Origin: Limnanthes douglasii subsp. nivea
Lineage: Eukaryota; Streptophyta; Magnoliopsida; Brassicales; Limnanthaceae
NCBI GenBank assembly: GCA_036936605.1
Contig: JAUPFV010000004.1
Span: forward strand, 292,682,009 to 292,746,008
DNA: 64,000 nucleotides
Direction of reading: 5' to 3'
In this document: positions 1-11,285 of the stretch, piece after piece
Layout of the letters: the number at the start of each line of letters is the position of its first letter
Numbering within the stretch: position 1 is the stretch's first letter
Notes under the pieces: generated by a model
What the model saw: only the letters and a program-made list of their open reading frames with translations
Database searches by the model: none
Told to the model about the DNA's origin: nothing
Translations under genes and position numbers: made by a program

Positions 1-189
1 GTTGAGTTGGTTAAAGGGTCACCCATACCGACTATAGATCCTACGTGGATGAGATCGGCGAGAGAAGACGTTATTTCTTGGTCGATCCCTTTGCTAGATA
101 GAGTCCGTGTATTTTCAAGACTTCAAAATCCCACACCGACACACTCCGTTGAACATGATGATTCGATATTGGACTTAACCAAAGATTGA
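1..189 (+). CDS. C-terminal end of an unrecognised ORF (partial)
   Basis: An open frame runs from the first base of the window to a TGA at 187-189, giving about 62 residues of a protein whose start lies outside. I see no domain or motif; the end is acidic (ends LDLTKD). A frame of this length can occur by chance, and the only support for coding is that it is open from the window edge and has less biased composition than the AT-rich DNA after it. It lies 144 bp before the first hairpin array, so it could belong to the same mobile cassette or to an unrelated neighbour. Confidence 0.25.
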   Translation, partial: VELVKGSPIPTIDPTWMRSAREDVISWSIPLLDRVRVFSRLQNPTPTHSVEHDDSILDLTKD

Positions 190-332
190 ATTTATTTCAA
201 AATCGAATTTATTTTGTGTTCGGTTATGTTTTTGCTTTTTTGTTGTAAACTAACAATGTGTTGTACCCTTTTAACCACGTTCCTTTTAATGAATTTTTTA
301 AAAAAAAAAAAATTGACTTAATAAATTCGGGA

Positions 333-554
333 ATGGCGTAACTGACGTTCAGCGCGCCATCGGTTGGCGTAACTGCAGCTCCGCACGCCAAGGGATGGCG
401 TGCAGAACGTCCCCTACGCCATTCGCCTGGCGTAGGGGACACTTTTGAGGCCTCTGTCCAAAAAGAACAGAGGCGACCCTAAAATTTAACCCTATTGCCG
501 CCACACGTTGGCGAAAATAGGTATCCCTACACCGTTGTATGGCGGCAATAGGGT
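333..554. repeat. Left hairpin array (five consecutive inverted repeats, TGGCG/CGCCA core)
   Basis: Five hairpins follow one another: 333-360 (ATGGCG/CGCCAT, with CTGA/TCAG inside); 364-391 (TTGGCGT/ACGCCAA); 409-440 (perfect 13-bp arms GTCCCCTACGCCA, 6-nt loop); 450-474 (8-bp arms GCCTCTGT/ACAGAGGC); and 489-554 (perfect 15-bp arms ACCCTATTGCCGCCA, 36-nt loop). All but the fourth carry the TGGCG/CGCCA core. The stem CCTACGCCA/TGGCGTAGG of the third hairpin recurs in the right array at 4123-4145. The array lies upstream of the plus-strand ORF at 1128. Its function is unknown. Confidence 0.9.
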
Positions 555-885
555 AGCCTTAGTAAACAATTTTTTTATTTTTTTAATAATTTTTTAAATT
601 GAACTGCGATTTTACTTTAATTATAGGCATAATTGTGTGTTTGAATGATTATGTATTGTTCTAAACTCATTATGTATTGTATTCACGTTCCAATTTCTGT
701 TCAATTAGATTTTAAAAAAAAAAATTGAATTCGAAATTTAAGAGGTAGACCAGTTAAAGGAGCTCAAACATTAACTTCTTGTAAACCAAAACATCAACTG
801 TAACACAAACACATAAATTACGATACAGACGAACGCATAAATTACTCTGTGAAGTTGCATAAATTATTAAATTCAGCCGAGACCC

Positions 886-1036
886 ACCAACACAATAACT
901 CCCGCCAACACAGAAACTCCGGCAAAAAAAAAAACCCGCCAACGTTTAATCCCCGCCAACACAAATACTCCCGCCAAGAACTCCAGCCAAAAACTCCCGC
1001 CAAGGAGTCCACTTAAGAAAAACTCCCGCCAAAAAA
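886..1036 (+). promoter_or_regulatory. Cluster of CCCGCCAA (E2F-like) motifs upstream of the small ORF
   Basis: At least six copies of CCCGCCAA or a one-base variant occur in ~150 bp, most in the form CTCCCGCCAA, at roughly 15-40 bp spacing. The last copy reads TTTTGGCGGGAG on the minus strand, which fits the plant E2F/DP consensus (TTTSSCGC type). The cluster ends ~10 bp before a TATA box. Multiple sites near a TATA box suggest S-phase or meristem-linked expression. That is inference; the motif could also be a transposon subterminal repeat. Confidence 0.5.
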
Positions 1037-1045
1037 TAACTATAC

Positions 1046-1053
1046 TATATAAA
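1046..1053 (+). promoter_or_regulatory. TATA box for the ORF at 1128
   Basis: TATATAAA lies 75 bp before the ATG at 1128 and just downstream of the CCCGCCAA cluster, a spacing that fits a short 5' leader. Confidence 0.5.
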
Positions 1054-1127
1054 CATGTCACAGGATACAATATTCGTAATAGAAACAAAGAGTCCACTTA
1101 AGAAAAAAAACACAAACACTTGAACAC

Positions 1128-1547
1128 ATGGAGTTTACAGCTGATGAAGACTACCATATGCTCAAGGCGGTTAAGGTTGTCCGCCGACAAATGGGGGAAG
1201 ATAGTAGCGATGCTTTCTTCGACCGCCTCCTATGTCAGATGTATTTCAACTATGGGCATTTAGGAGCAGGAGATGTTCAAGTGCGAAGTCGTGATGAAAT
1301 CAAATCAAGGTACAACTTCATCCAACCGCTCACTGCCCTGCTTTTTCAACCAGCCAGGATTAAGATAGAAGCACCTTTAGTCTGGAACATGACGGTAGTA
1401 GACTACATCAGTAGGGATATGGTGGCGGATCTGGAGGATAGGATTGCGGCAAGGAATGGGGGGGGGATGATTCGGATGACAATTTGGGATACGATTTCGA
1501 GGACTGATCATTTCACTAATTCCGTGTTTGTGCCATCGAGTCATTAG
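1128..1547 (+). CDS. Small SANT/Myb-like DNA-binding protein candidate (139 aa)
   Basis: This intact single-exon ORF is preceded by a TATA box and the E2F-like cluster. The N-terminal ~75 residues follow the spacing of the Myb/SANT-like module found in plant transposon-associated proteins: an aromatic plus acidic start (FTADED), an alanine/leucine helix (LKAVKVV), FFDRL in place of FWxRV, and RSRDEIKSRYNFI in place of RSxxxLxxRWxxI. The remaining ~65 residues are unrecognised. It converges on the PMD gene at 2015-3875. Such modules serve as DNA-binding partners in PIF/Harbinger transposons, but no transposase is visible here. Family assignment rests on pattern reading only. Confidence 0.45.
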   Translation: MEFTADEDYHMLKAVKVVRRQMGEDSSDAFFDRLLCQMYFNYGHLGAGDVQVRSRDEIKSRYNFIQPLTALLFQPARIKIEAPLVWNMTVVDYISRDMVADLEDRIAARNGGGMIRMTIWDTISRTDHFTNSVFVPSSH

Positions 1548-1636
1548 TTTAGTAGTCTGTGTTTTTTTTAAGTAACTCCAGAATGTGTGTTGTTTTAGAT
1601 AGTACTACTATTTCAACTTGTTATTTTCGTATCGGT

Positions 1637-1784
1637 TGTTATTTGAACTTGTGATTTTCCTTTCCAGTTTTTGTTTGAATTTTTTATTTCGTTAGTTGTT
1701 GTTATTTGAACTTGTGATGTTTCATTCCAGTATTTGTTTGAAGTTTTTATTTCGTTAGTTGTTGTTATTTTAAGTTGTGATCGA
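1637..1784. repeat. Tandem repeat, ~63-bp unit, two full copies plus a partial third
   Basis: Units start near 1637, 1700 and 1763 with TTGTTATTT(G/T)AA. The first two end in TTATTTCGTTAGTTG. It lies in the gap between the two convergent genes and has no evident coding role. Confidence 0.75.
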
Positions 1785-2014
1785 ATGAATGTAAACATCA
1801 ACGAGAAATACTTTTTTTATAATATCAAACATAAAGGAAAAAATATCATACATGGACCGAAACATCAACGAGAGCACCAAGATATAGAAAACACTATCAT
1901 ACAATCCGAAAGTATCATACAATCCAAAAACCAAAATGATACGTTTGATACAAAGTAGCAAACCAGCAAAGTAAGCGACAACAGAATCAAAGTATCATAC
2001 AAACAGAAAAAACA

Positions 2015-3875
2015 TCATAATGTATATGCAAGCCTCCTGGCTGTGGACAAAACATCGTCATAAGCCCCAGCCAGACGATCGAAATCATGATCAAACTCGC
2101 TCACTCCAGGAAACAACGAGATCCTCAGCATACCAGCACGCAAATGTCGGATGATAGCTCCCTCTCGATCATCGTGGACGTAGTCATCGAGCGAGTAGAT
2201 TGCGGTGTTGACGAGGTCGAACCAGCTAATACTCTGGTGAAGTAGTAGGTACTCAGGCTCGCAGAAAGACTCCATATCATCTGTCACCATCCCTCCTCGA
2301 AAACCACGATGCAACGTGTTCCTCTGCCGCCGCTCCCAATCATTCGGATCGAATGCATACGCCATCGTCTTCGGTTTTCTCCTTGATTTCGACTGCATGT
2401 CTAACAAAGGATGCGCGATAGTCCGCCGGACATGTCCAAACTGCCGCTGAACTCGCTCTGGATAGTATGCCTGAGAGTGCTCCACACCGTATATGACATC
2501 CCGAAACCACGATATCTCTTGGAACGGGAAATGATCGCGTATAGCACGATAAGGATCAAACAATACCTGCAATATAAACGGATATGAACATAAACACAAA
2601 AATAAATCAATTTTGGGATCACTAAAGAATAACACTTACATCGCTCTCTTCCAGGTTGTTGACGGAGATACGAAGGTTCAGCTTCGTCCGTGAGTCAGAT
2701 ACTGCTGCAGCAGCGTCCCATCTACCAATAGTGGGGTCGCGCTCAGTGTAGGTGCGTCGAGTAACAGGCCGGAGCATGGAAAAATGATCCCGTATCCACG
2801 TGTCTACCATACCGATACATCCGGCCATAGTCCTCGTGTCGTGCAGGGAGGCCTCACCCAGATGGTGGTACAAGTAAGCGAGAACAGCACTACCCCATGA
2901 GTACCTGCCAACACCCTCCGGAGTCAAATCGCGCAACAAAAACAAATACTTGTAATTGGAGTACATGTTGCTCTTGTCGGGGAATATGACTGTGCCGAAC
3001 ATATGCAATATATAGGCGCGGGCTGCCGCATCCACCATCTGATCACTCAGACCAGGGTTGTCATCGCAGAACTCTGGCCCACTAAACCTACTTCGGAGCC
3101 ATTTAAATCCCAAACCAACGCCCTTGCATTTCTCAACCTCCGTCACGAAGGATAGATCATCCACCATAAGCATTTCAGCGCACTCGTGCATGGCCAGAGT
3201 ATTGTCAGAAATATAGGAAAACACAGCAAGCTCACCATCAACTGGGAGTCCCAAAATAGTGTGGACGTCGTCTAGAGTAATCGTCATCTCACCGAAAGCG
3301 AAATAGAAGCTATTGGTCTTCGTATGCCACCTCTCTAGGAAAACCTCTGTCATGTTGGAGTGTGTCTGCATCTCATAGAACGGCTCTATGAGACGACCGA
3401 ACGGGGTGGCGTCAACTACAGCGCGTACCCTAGTCTGTGCAACCAAACTCCATGCTCGATGACTAGGATAATGGGCATACAGCCGCATCTCTCGCTCCTG
3501 AAAAGATTTGTTCCCATTATCATAGGACAAAACAAAATAGCTTCGAAAAATGTAAAATTAGAATTTCGATAGTACCTCTCCCATCCAAATGTGGTATGCA
3601 GTGTGGGAGGTGAAAGCCTCGCCGAACAGCGGTGGCAATCTGGCCGGAGGAGGAGCTCTACGCTGCCCTGTAGCCGGTGGGGGATGGCGTCGTCCGCGGG
3701 AAGCAGAAGCAGAAGCTGAACTCGATCCGGACGCATGCGGTCTGGAGACTATAGGGAGCTCATCCATCTGGACAGGTAAAACTGGCTGACCAGCGTCACG
3801 TACCCTACTCCGCTTTTTTATTCTCCTCGTCCGCGAGCCATCAGCAGACTGTGCATCGTCGCCGTGATCCATCAC
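2015..3875 (-). CDS. Plant mobile domain (PMD / MAIN-like) protein, three exons, intact
   Basis: Exons are 3875-3576, 3497-2640 and 2566-2015. All introns have GT/AG borders (donors GTACTA and GTAAGT), junctions are phase 0, and the joined protein is about 569 residues with no internal stop. Residues 1-100 form a basic, Ser/Ala/Pro-rich tail with runs such as SGSSSASASASRG. From ~101 it reads as the aminotransferase-like plant mobile domain: YAHYPSHRAWSL, a FLERWHTKTNSFYFAFGEMTITLDDVHTILGLPVDG-type core, SDQMVDAAARAYILHMFG and GRYSWGSAVLAYLYHHL. The family includes Arabidopsis MAIN/MAIL1 nuclear proteins linked to silencing and meristem maintenance, and many transposon-carried copies. The right hairpin array lies 150-340 bp upstream of its start. 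The intact frame suggests selection or recent mobility. Start chosen at the first ATG of the open frame; the adjacent ATG codon at 3872 is equally possible. Confidence 0.88.
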
Positions 3876-4022
3876 CTAAAAAAAAAGTACTAAGTATCAG
3901 GTTTCGTCGAAAACACAAAATCTCATGCAAATACATTTTTTAGACAAATAATAGCATAATGCGGGCTAACACACACCAAAGAACAAGAATAAACCACTCC
4001 CGGATAATTCCGGTGACCGGAG

Positions 4023-4215
4023 CTGCCACACGCCACCACTGTGGCGTGGGAATGAAGGCGTACGCCATAGTGATGGCGTACTCCTTCATCCCCACGCCAC
4101 AGTGGTGGCGTGTGGCAGGACACCTACGCCACATGCTGGCGTAGGGAAGCTGTTCTTCACCCGGCGTTGGTGAAGAACAGTTTCGCCATGACAGAAGCTT
4201 GAAGCTTCTGTCATG
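4023..4215. repeat. Right hairpin array (four consecutive hairpins, one with 45-bp arms)
   Basis: 4023-4118 is a hairpin with 45-bp arms pairing at 43 positions around a 6-nt loop; each arm also holds the smaller palindrome CGCCAC-CACT-GTGGCG. Next come 4123-4145 (CCTACGCCA/TGGCGTAGG, 5-nt loop), 4150-4180 (CTGTTCTTCACC arms, 7-nt loop) and 4187-4215 (perfect 14-bp arms CATGACAGAAGCTT around one base). The hairpins abut almost without gaps. The first two share the TGGCG/CGCCA core with the left array, and the second shares its whole stem with it. Confidence 0.93.
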
Positions 4216-5330
4216 CCTTAAGAACAGCCCAAAACCCTATTTTTTTACGGATTTACCCTAACTAAACCTAACTAACCTATCTAACAACAACGAAATATAC
4301 TTACAATGATTTTTCGATTCCAAAATGCAGATTTTGCTCCGCTGTGTCAATCCGGTGTCGATTCGGAGATAGGAGAGTGATGTGGGTTTCGGATATGGGA
4401 GAGTGATGTGGGTTTCGGGATTTTGAGCGGTTGGTGGGTGGGTGTGGGGGTGGGTTTCGGGTGAGGCAGGGGGTTGGGTTTCGGGTGGGTGAGGCAGGGG
4501 GTTGGGTAGAGAGAGAAGGAGATAAGGTAGGTTTAGGGAATAAGGTTAGTTTTGTTTTGTTTAATATTTTAGGTTTAATTTAGGTTAATTGAAGTTACTT
4601 TAAATTTTAGGTTAGTTTTATTTAGGTTAGGATATGTTAATTTAATTTAGTTTAGGTTAATTTTAATTTTTAGTTGTAATTATAGTTATAATTACAATAA
4701 TTGTTTTTAGAGAGAAGGTAGAGCAAAGGTAGAGAATTTGAGTTTTTTTTTGAAATTATGGTAACTTCGCGGAGTAAATTTGACTATTTATACGATTTCG
4801 TAAGGGTAAAATCGACAAACAAAATAACTTCACGGAGTAATTTTAAAAAAAAAATTATAAGCGACTTCGCGGAGTAATTTTGGCCGTTTTTTTAGCAATT
4901 CCCGAAGATCTTTTCGTAAGTATAAAATATTTTCGTAAGTATATGATCATGGAATTAGATCATGCGTATTGTTTTTTTTCCACGTAACAGCACAATATCC
5001 TATTTTTTAATAGATTATATAATTTTTACTGAACAAATTTCGCCATAGTTTTTACAGAAAAATCGACAAATGACTATGAATTTGTTAAATGTTTGGTACA
5101 TTTATTATCTAGTTGAATCTTTGCAGTATTTTTTATTTTTGGCCGGATATAAAACCATACGTTGTTCGACTAGAATTCAAAGAGTCTTAAGGTAGATGGG
5201 TGTTACTTTTTTATGTATGAACTGATTCTAGTTGAACCAAACCTAAGAGTCGCATCTCTAAACATCCTTATTATTACTATGTTAAAATAAATGTAAAATT
5301 CATGTTTGACGGTACGAGATCTCATAGAGT
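4216..5330. other. Intergenic; G-rich minisatellite-like patch and CTTCGCGGAGTAA repeats
   Basis: No gene is seen. 4372-4520 holds imperfect repeats of GATGTGGGTTTCGG and GAGGCAGGGGGTTGGGT. 4560-4700 repeats TTTAGGTTA-type sequence. 4762-4880 has three copies of ACTTC(G/A)CGGAGTAA. The rest is AT-rich. Confidence 0.6.
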
Positions 5331-6369
5331 GTTGAGTCCCCATATGGTTAATAGGTTTTTTGTGGTCATTAATAAGATAATAAAAACTATGATTTTATTG
5401 ATTTTAGACTCATGCTTCTTACCAAAAGTTAATGATGATAAGATTGTTTAAAGTATGTACCTTACGAATTATTTTCTTACACAATATCTCTCTTATTATC
5501 ACGTTCAGATGAATATATAACCCATATGAGAGGATATGAGCTCTCAAGGTGTATCACTCACCCAGATGGTTACTATTTATTTATTTATATTTAGAGGTTT
5601 TAAGTATGCATTGGTGGTGCTAGAAGAAGCCTCCTGAAAATTTGGTAGGTTTTTTATGATGTTAAAAAATGAAACTAAAGATTGTCTTATAAAAGAATCG
5701 TTAAAAATATTTTTATTTTGGTTAAAATATTTATTCTCTCATATAATCATGAAGTTCCAAAGGTCTGAGTTATAAAAGTAGTGTGTTTTCGTCCTATATA
5801 TGTAAACAAGCAAACAGAAAGCCGACTCGGGTTAACATTTACAAGGATATGTGTTATCGCTAGGGAAAAAAGAAAATTTTCTAATATATGTGCACTTATT
5901 GTATGGGTCACCATACATCTCTCATGATTGAGAACCACGGTCTGGCACACTATTACAAGTAATCTGAGGTGTTTAATGATGGCTTTCAGTTATGCCCAAA
6001 AATCCCCTCCCACAAATAATATCAAAGCTTATATACAAGTTTTACATTTTTCAGTAAGTAAAGTGTCATTTTATAAATTAAACTGTATCTTGATTTGTAA
6101 TTGTACAATGAACCTTACTTTGTTTTCTTTCTGTTTGAATTTGTTTTAGGTTGTTTAAGGTAGTTTTTACCATAAATCTTATCGAGAAGGGGTAAACCAT
6201 TTTTTTCTTTCTTTAGACCGTCTAAAAACAAAGACTATGTTGGTTTGTAGTTTTTTCTTTCTCCGTTTAAGGACAAAGAGCTTGTTGAGAATAAGAGGCT
6301 TGTTTCGACTAAGGGATTTGTCTCCATGCATGGTCGTGTTTCGTCGGGCATAAATTCAATGGTGGCAGT
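5331..6369. repeat. Dispersed repeat F, copy A
   Basis: About 1 kb of sequence that recurs colinearly at 10247-11285 and, more diverged, at about 15700-16200 continuing at 35823. It starts GTTGAGTCC(C/T)CATATGG and holds no coding sequence. Its end abuts the Copia LTR at the same position in copies A and B. Confidence 0.8.
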
Positions 6370-6590
6370 TGTAGAAGTGAAAACTATATTTATTATTATC
6401 ATATATTTAATGTACAAACTAAAGATTTATATTTATAGGCTTTGAATCTATCATAATTATATTATAGTCTACTCTAATTATATACACAATAGATTATACA
6501 CTTTACTATTGACTAGATATCTTATCTTATAGTAATATATTATAAGATAATATATTTATACAATAATATATTTTATTATTATTTTTAACA
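6370..6590 (-). mobile_element. 3' LTR of decayed Ty1/Copia element, copy A (221 bp)
   Basis: Plus-strand TGTAGAAG...TTTAACA, that is TGTTAAA...CTTCTACA on the element strand. It is followed on the plus side by the complement of a purine tract (TTCCCCTTCT). It matches 11286-11504 and 15100-15315. Confidence 0.8.
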
Positions 6591-9500
6591 TTCCCCTTCT
6601 AGTCTGTGCGAAAGTACTTGAAGTTTGACAATAATATTTCCCTTGAAACTTGAAGAAAAGTACTTTGAGTACAAGCTTGATCAAAATATTGAAACGAAAT
6701 GACACTTCTTTTCAAGCTGGAGTATATCTATGAAGCACGCATAGCTTGTTACAAATATAATTGATAAGTTATTCATTAACTGCTTTTGTAAATATATCTC
6801 ATAATTATTTATGTTTTGACATATTCTATATGAATGAGATTTTGTTGAATTTTTTCGTGGATAAAATGATAATTAATTTTAATATGTTTCGTTTTTTCGT
6901 GAAAGACGTGATTAAACGCAATATGCAGCGCCACTTGATTATCACACCAATATCATTCAAAAATTGAGCATCCAAATTATCTCACAAGTAGATTGAGTCA
7001 TGGCTCTATATTCAGATACATCACTCGATCTTGATGTAATATTTTGTTTCTTACTTTTCCAAGATACCAAATTATCTCATACAAAAACACAATAACTAGT
7101 TTTTGATCTTCTATCAGCTTTAGATCCAACCCAATATGCATCAACAAAACACTCTATATTAGTGTGACCATTATTTTAATACTACAATCCGAGTCTAAGA
7201 GTTGATTTGAGACAACACAAGATATGTACAAATGATGTTTAATGATTAACAGTTTGTGATGATATAATTTGACTTACAATATTGACTGGATACGTAATGT
7301 ATGGTCGAGTTACTATAAGATAATTAAGTTTTCTTATCAATCGATGATATTTTTTGTGGATCACAAAATAATTCCCCATCATTTATTAGTATATGCAAAT
7401 TAGGAACCATTTGTGTAGTACATGGTTTTGCTCATAACTTTCTTATTTCTATCAATAAATCCAAAATATATTTTCTCAACGGTAAAATAATACCTTTCTT
7501 GCTTCTTGTTATTTCGATTCCCAAAAATAACTTCAATGATCCTAAATATTTTGTTTAAAAGTTTGAATACATAAATATTTCAAGTAAAAAAATGCGTTCA
7601 TTATCACTTTCGGTAATAATAATGTCATTAACATACACAACCACGAGTACAATAACATATGCATAATGATTATGAATTATATAATGATCACAACTTCTAT
7701 TCTTTAATCTGAATTCAATGAGTATTTCACTAAACTTACCAAAGCAAGCACATAGACTTTGTTTTAAACCATATATCGATTTTTACACACGACATACCTT
7801 TCATTTATCCTCCTGAGCAACAAACCAAGATGATTGCTCTATATACACTTCTTCTTAGAGATGTCCATGTAAAAATATATTTCTTTATGTCTAATTGATG
7901 GAGTAGCCAATCATGTGAAATTACCAAAGAAATAAATAAACGAATAAAAGTAAAATTAGCTACCCGAGAAAAATAATCAAAGTAGTCAACACCATAAATT
8001 TGAGCATATCCTTTTGCGAGAAGTATTTCTTTGAGACAAGATATCATACATATGGATTCAATTTTACATTAAAAATTAACCTACAACCAATAACTTGTTT
8101 TCCGGAAGGTAAGTTAACCAACTTCCAAGTACATGTATCTACTAATACTTTTATTTCTTCAAAAATTGCAACTTTCCAGCCATAATAACATATAGCTTCG
8201 TGAACAGTTTTTAGAATAGAAATAGAATCAAGAGTTTCAACGAAACTGTTGTAGAAGGTGAAAATGATCATATTTTATTAAAGAGAAAATTGGATAAGTA
8301 CATTATCTTTTACCTTTTCGATGAGCCATAAGAAGGTCAAGATCAGAGTCATTATCGTTTGTAACAGGACCTGAAGAAAAAAAAATAGTAGCGACCATGT
8401 TGGAGGAGGTTTTGTACATCGTAAATTAACATATGTAATAGAAGGTCGAGACGGTGGAAAGAGTGCAACAAATTGGGTAACAAACTCACTAACAATTTTA
8501 GTAATATAAGAGGACTAAACTAAAGTGTAAATAATGATGTCATCGTCCTTTTATCCTATTTGAATGTTAACATTAGGCATAAAAAATGAAACATGCTCTA
8601 AAAATCTAATATCTTTAGACACGACATACTGTTAAGAGAGGAAGAAAAATACTTGTATACTTTTTGAACTTTTGAGTATTCAAGAAAACTAAGTTTTATA
8701 GATTTTGGATCTAATTTTGTAGGGTTAGGATAAATATTCATAGCAAAACAAGTACAACTAAATATGTTGGGTTCAATATGGAATAAAGGTTTTAAAGAGA
8801 AAAAACACAGAATATGGAATTTTATTTCAAGAACAGCAGACGACATTTGATTTATTAAAAAACAAGTAGTAGAAACAATAATTGCCCAAAATACTTTTGG
8901 TACTTTAATTTGAGAAATGAATACATCTGTAACTTTTATAAGATGTATATTTTTCTTTTGGCTATATCATTTTGAAATGGTGTGTCCACACAAGAGGTTT
9001 GATGCTAAATTACATGTTGTTCCATAAAAGATTGAAATGCAGTTGAACATTATTTTTTACCCTTACCATTTTTAAAAGGCGAACTTTTGAATCAAATTGA
9101 GTATTAATTTCCGCATAAAAGTTGCAATATGTGAAAATTAATTTAGAATGATTTTTCATGAAATAAATCCATGTAACTCAAGCATGATCATTGAGAAAAC
9201 AAACAAAATAATTAAAACTTGTTTTATGTATAATTGGAAAATGACCCTAAACATCTGAATGAATTAATTTTAAAAAAAAGATACTCAATACGTTTATTGA
9301 CACAGTGATATGATGAAAGATGATAGTGTTTTAAAATTAACACGAATCACATTCTAATGAGACTAAGTGTTTAAATTGAGGAAAGCTCTATTTAAAAAGA
9401 CTAAAAATGGATGATTCATGCGACAATATGCTTCAAATGGAGATTGGAAACTAGAACACGTAATGGAATTATTAATAAATTTATTAAGATAATATAGACC

Positions 9501-10110
9501 TCCAGACTTATGTCATTTACCAATAATTATTTTCATCTTAAAATGATAAAAGACATAATAATCGGAATAAAATATGATAAAATAATTTAAGTCTTTAGTG
9601 ATTTTGCTCATAGAAATAAAGTTAAATAAAAACTGAGGAAGATTAAAAACGAAAGTCAAACAGTTCAAGAACCTAACAGTTGATAATGACCCATTTGCCA
9701 ATGCCACTTATGAATAATGTGTGTTTGAAAAAGTAGAAAACAAATTATGGATTACTCGTCATATGTTCTATAACAGAAGTATCAATGACCCAATTTGATG
9801 GTGAAGAAAAAAATATATTTGAATTTATCTGATCCATAAGCTGCACTATTTGTAAGATTTAAAGACTTTAATGATTCGTGGTACTTGGAAAACTGAGTGT
9901 ATTCTTCAACAGATACCACAATTGGTTGTTTGAAATATTTCTTAGTAAACTTTCGCGTTTGTTGTGGTTGTTGTGGATAATACCCTTTCATGTGACTGGA
10001 TTCATGATAATCAAAACACTTTATATCGCTGAAATCTCGAAACCACATCTTCTATAAATATTAAATCTATCTTGAGTACCATAATAAATGCTCTGACGAT
10101 TTTTACTTTC
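6591..10110 (-). pseudogene. Ty1/Copia polyprotein relic, copy A
   Basis: Read on the minus strand, frame-broken pieces lie in Copia order. A zinc-knuckle-like stretch with the last Cys replaced (CFDYHESSH, 9782-10048) comes first. An integrase C-terminal region follows (IEPNIFSCTCF and KLDPKSIKLSFLEYS, 8598-8846). Then the start of reverse transcriptase (LVDTCTWKLVNLPSGK and GCRLIFNVKLNP, 8044-8271; AKGYAQIYGVDYFDYFS and HQLDIKKYIF, 7805-8047). Last is an RNase H piece with LVSWKSKKQN and SEYRAM near 6990-7080. Many stops and frameshifts make it inactive. Most of gag upstream of the zinc knuckle and the 5' LTR are missing. Confidence 0.85.
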
Positions 10111-10246
10111 TTCAATCGGATAAAATTAAGAACTAATATATATATATATATATATGGATAAAAACAAATTTTATTTTGATTACAAAATAATCAAATTAAT
10201 AAACCATAAAATCAAATACCGAATCGAACTCACTATAAAAAAAACA
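10111..10246. other. Junction between the two F-plus-Copia copies
   Basis: Contains a short (TA)n run at 10137-10154 and AT-rich sequence not found at the matching place in copy B. Copy A's 5' LTR is lost here. Confidence 0.5.
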
Positions 10247-11285
10247 TGTTGAGTCCTCATATGGTTAATAGGTTTTTTTGTGGCCATTAATAAGATAACA
10301 AAAACTATAATTTTATTAATTTTGGACTCATGCTTCTTACCAAACAGTTAATGATGATAAGATTGTTTAAAGTATGTACCTAACGAATTATTTTCTTACA
10401 CAATGTATCTCTTATTATCACGTTAAGATGAATATATAACCCATATGAGAGGATATGAGCTCTCAAGGTGTATCACTAACTCAGATGGCTACTATTTATT
10501 TATATTTAGAGCTTTTAAATATGCACTAGTGGTGTTAAAAGGAACCTCCTGAAATTTTTGGAGGTTTTTTATGATGTTAAAAATGAAACTAAAGGCTGTC
10601 TTATAAAAGAATCGTTGAAAATATCTTAATTTGGTTAACATATTTATTCTCTCATATAATCGTGAACTTCCAAAGGGCTGGGTTATAAAAGTAGTGTGTG
10701 TTTCGTCCTATTTATGTAAACAAGCAAATAGAAAGCCGAATCAGGTTAATGTTTACAAGGATATGTGTCATCGCTAGGGAAAAAGGAAAATTTTCTAATA
10801 TATGTGCATTTATTGTATGGGTCACCCTACATCTCTCGTGATTTTGCACCAGGGTCTGGCACACTATTACAAGAAATGTGAGGTGTTTGATGATAGCTTT
10901 CAGTTATGCCCGACAATCCCCTCCCACAAATAATATCAAAGCTTATACACAAGTTTTACATTTTTTCAGTCAGCAAAGTGTTATTTTATAAATTAAAGTT
11001 TGTATCTTGATTTGTAATTATATAATGAACCTTACTTTGTTTTTTTTCCGTTCGAATTTGTTTTAGGTTACCTAAGGTAGTTTTTACCATAAATCTTATC
11101 AAGAAGGGGTAAACCATTTTTTCTTTCTTTAGACCGTCTAAAAACAAAGACTATGATGGTTTGTAGTATTTTTTATCTTCGTTTAAGGATAAAGAGCTTG
11201 TTGAGAATTAAAGGGTTGTTCCGACTAAAGGATTTGTCTCCATGCATGGTCGTGCTTCGTCGGGAATAAATTCAATGTTGGTAGT
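10247..11285. repeat. Dispersed repeat F, copy B
   Basis: Colinear with 5331-6369 over its full length with small indels and substitutions. The last five bases GTAGT resemble GTATT directly after the Copia 5' LTR at 15316-15320, as expected for a decayed 5-bp target duplication. Confidence 0.8.

Noticed and set aside
224..442. Minus-strand ORF through the left hairpin array
   Set aside because: The sequence is hairpin repeats; the reading frame shows no domain and would be read through inverted repeats.
333..4215. Classical terminal inverted repeats with a target-site duplication around the PMD cassette
   Set aside because: Beyond the shared motif TGGCG(T/A)AACTG I could not find a long inverted match between the outer edges or a matching duplication, so I do not assign it to a known transposon order.
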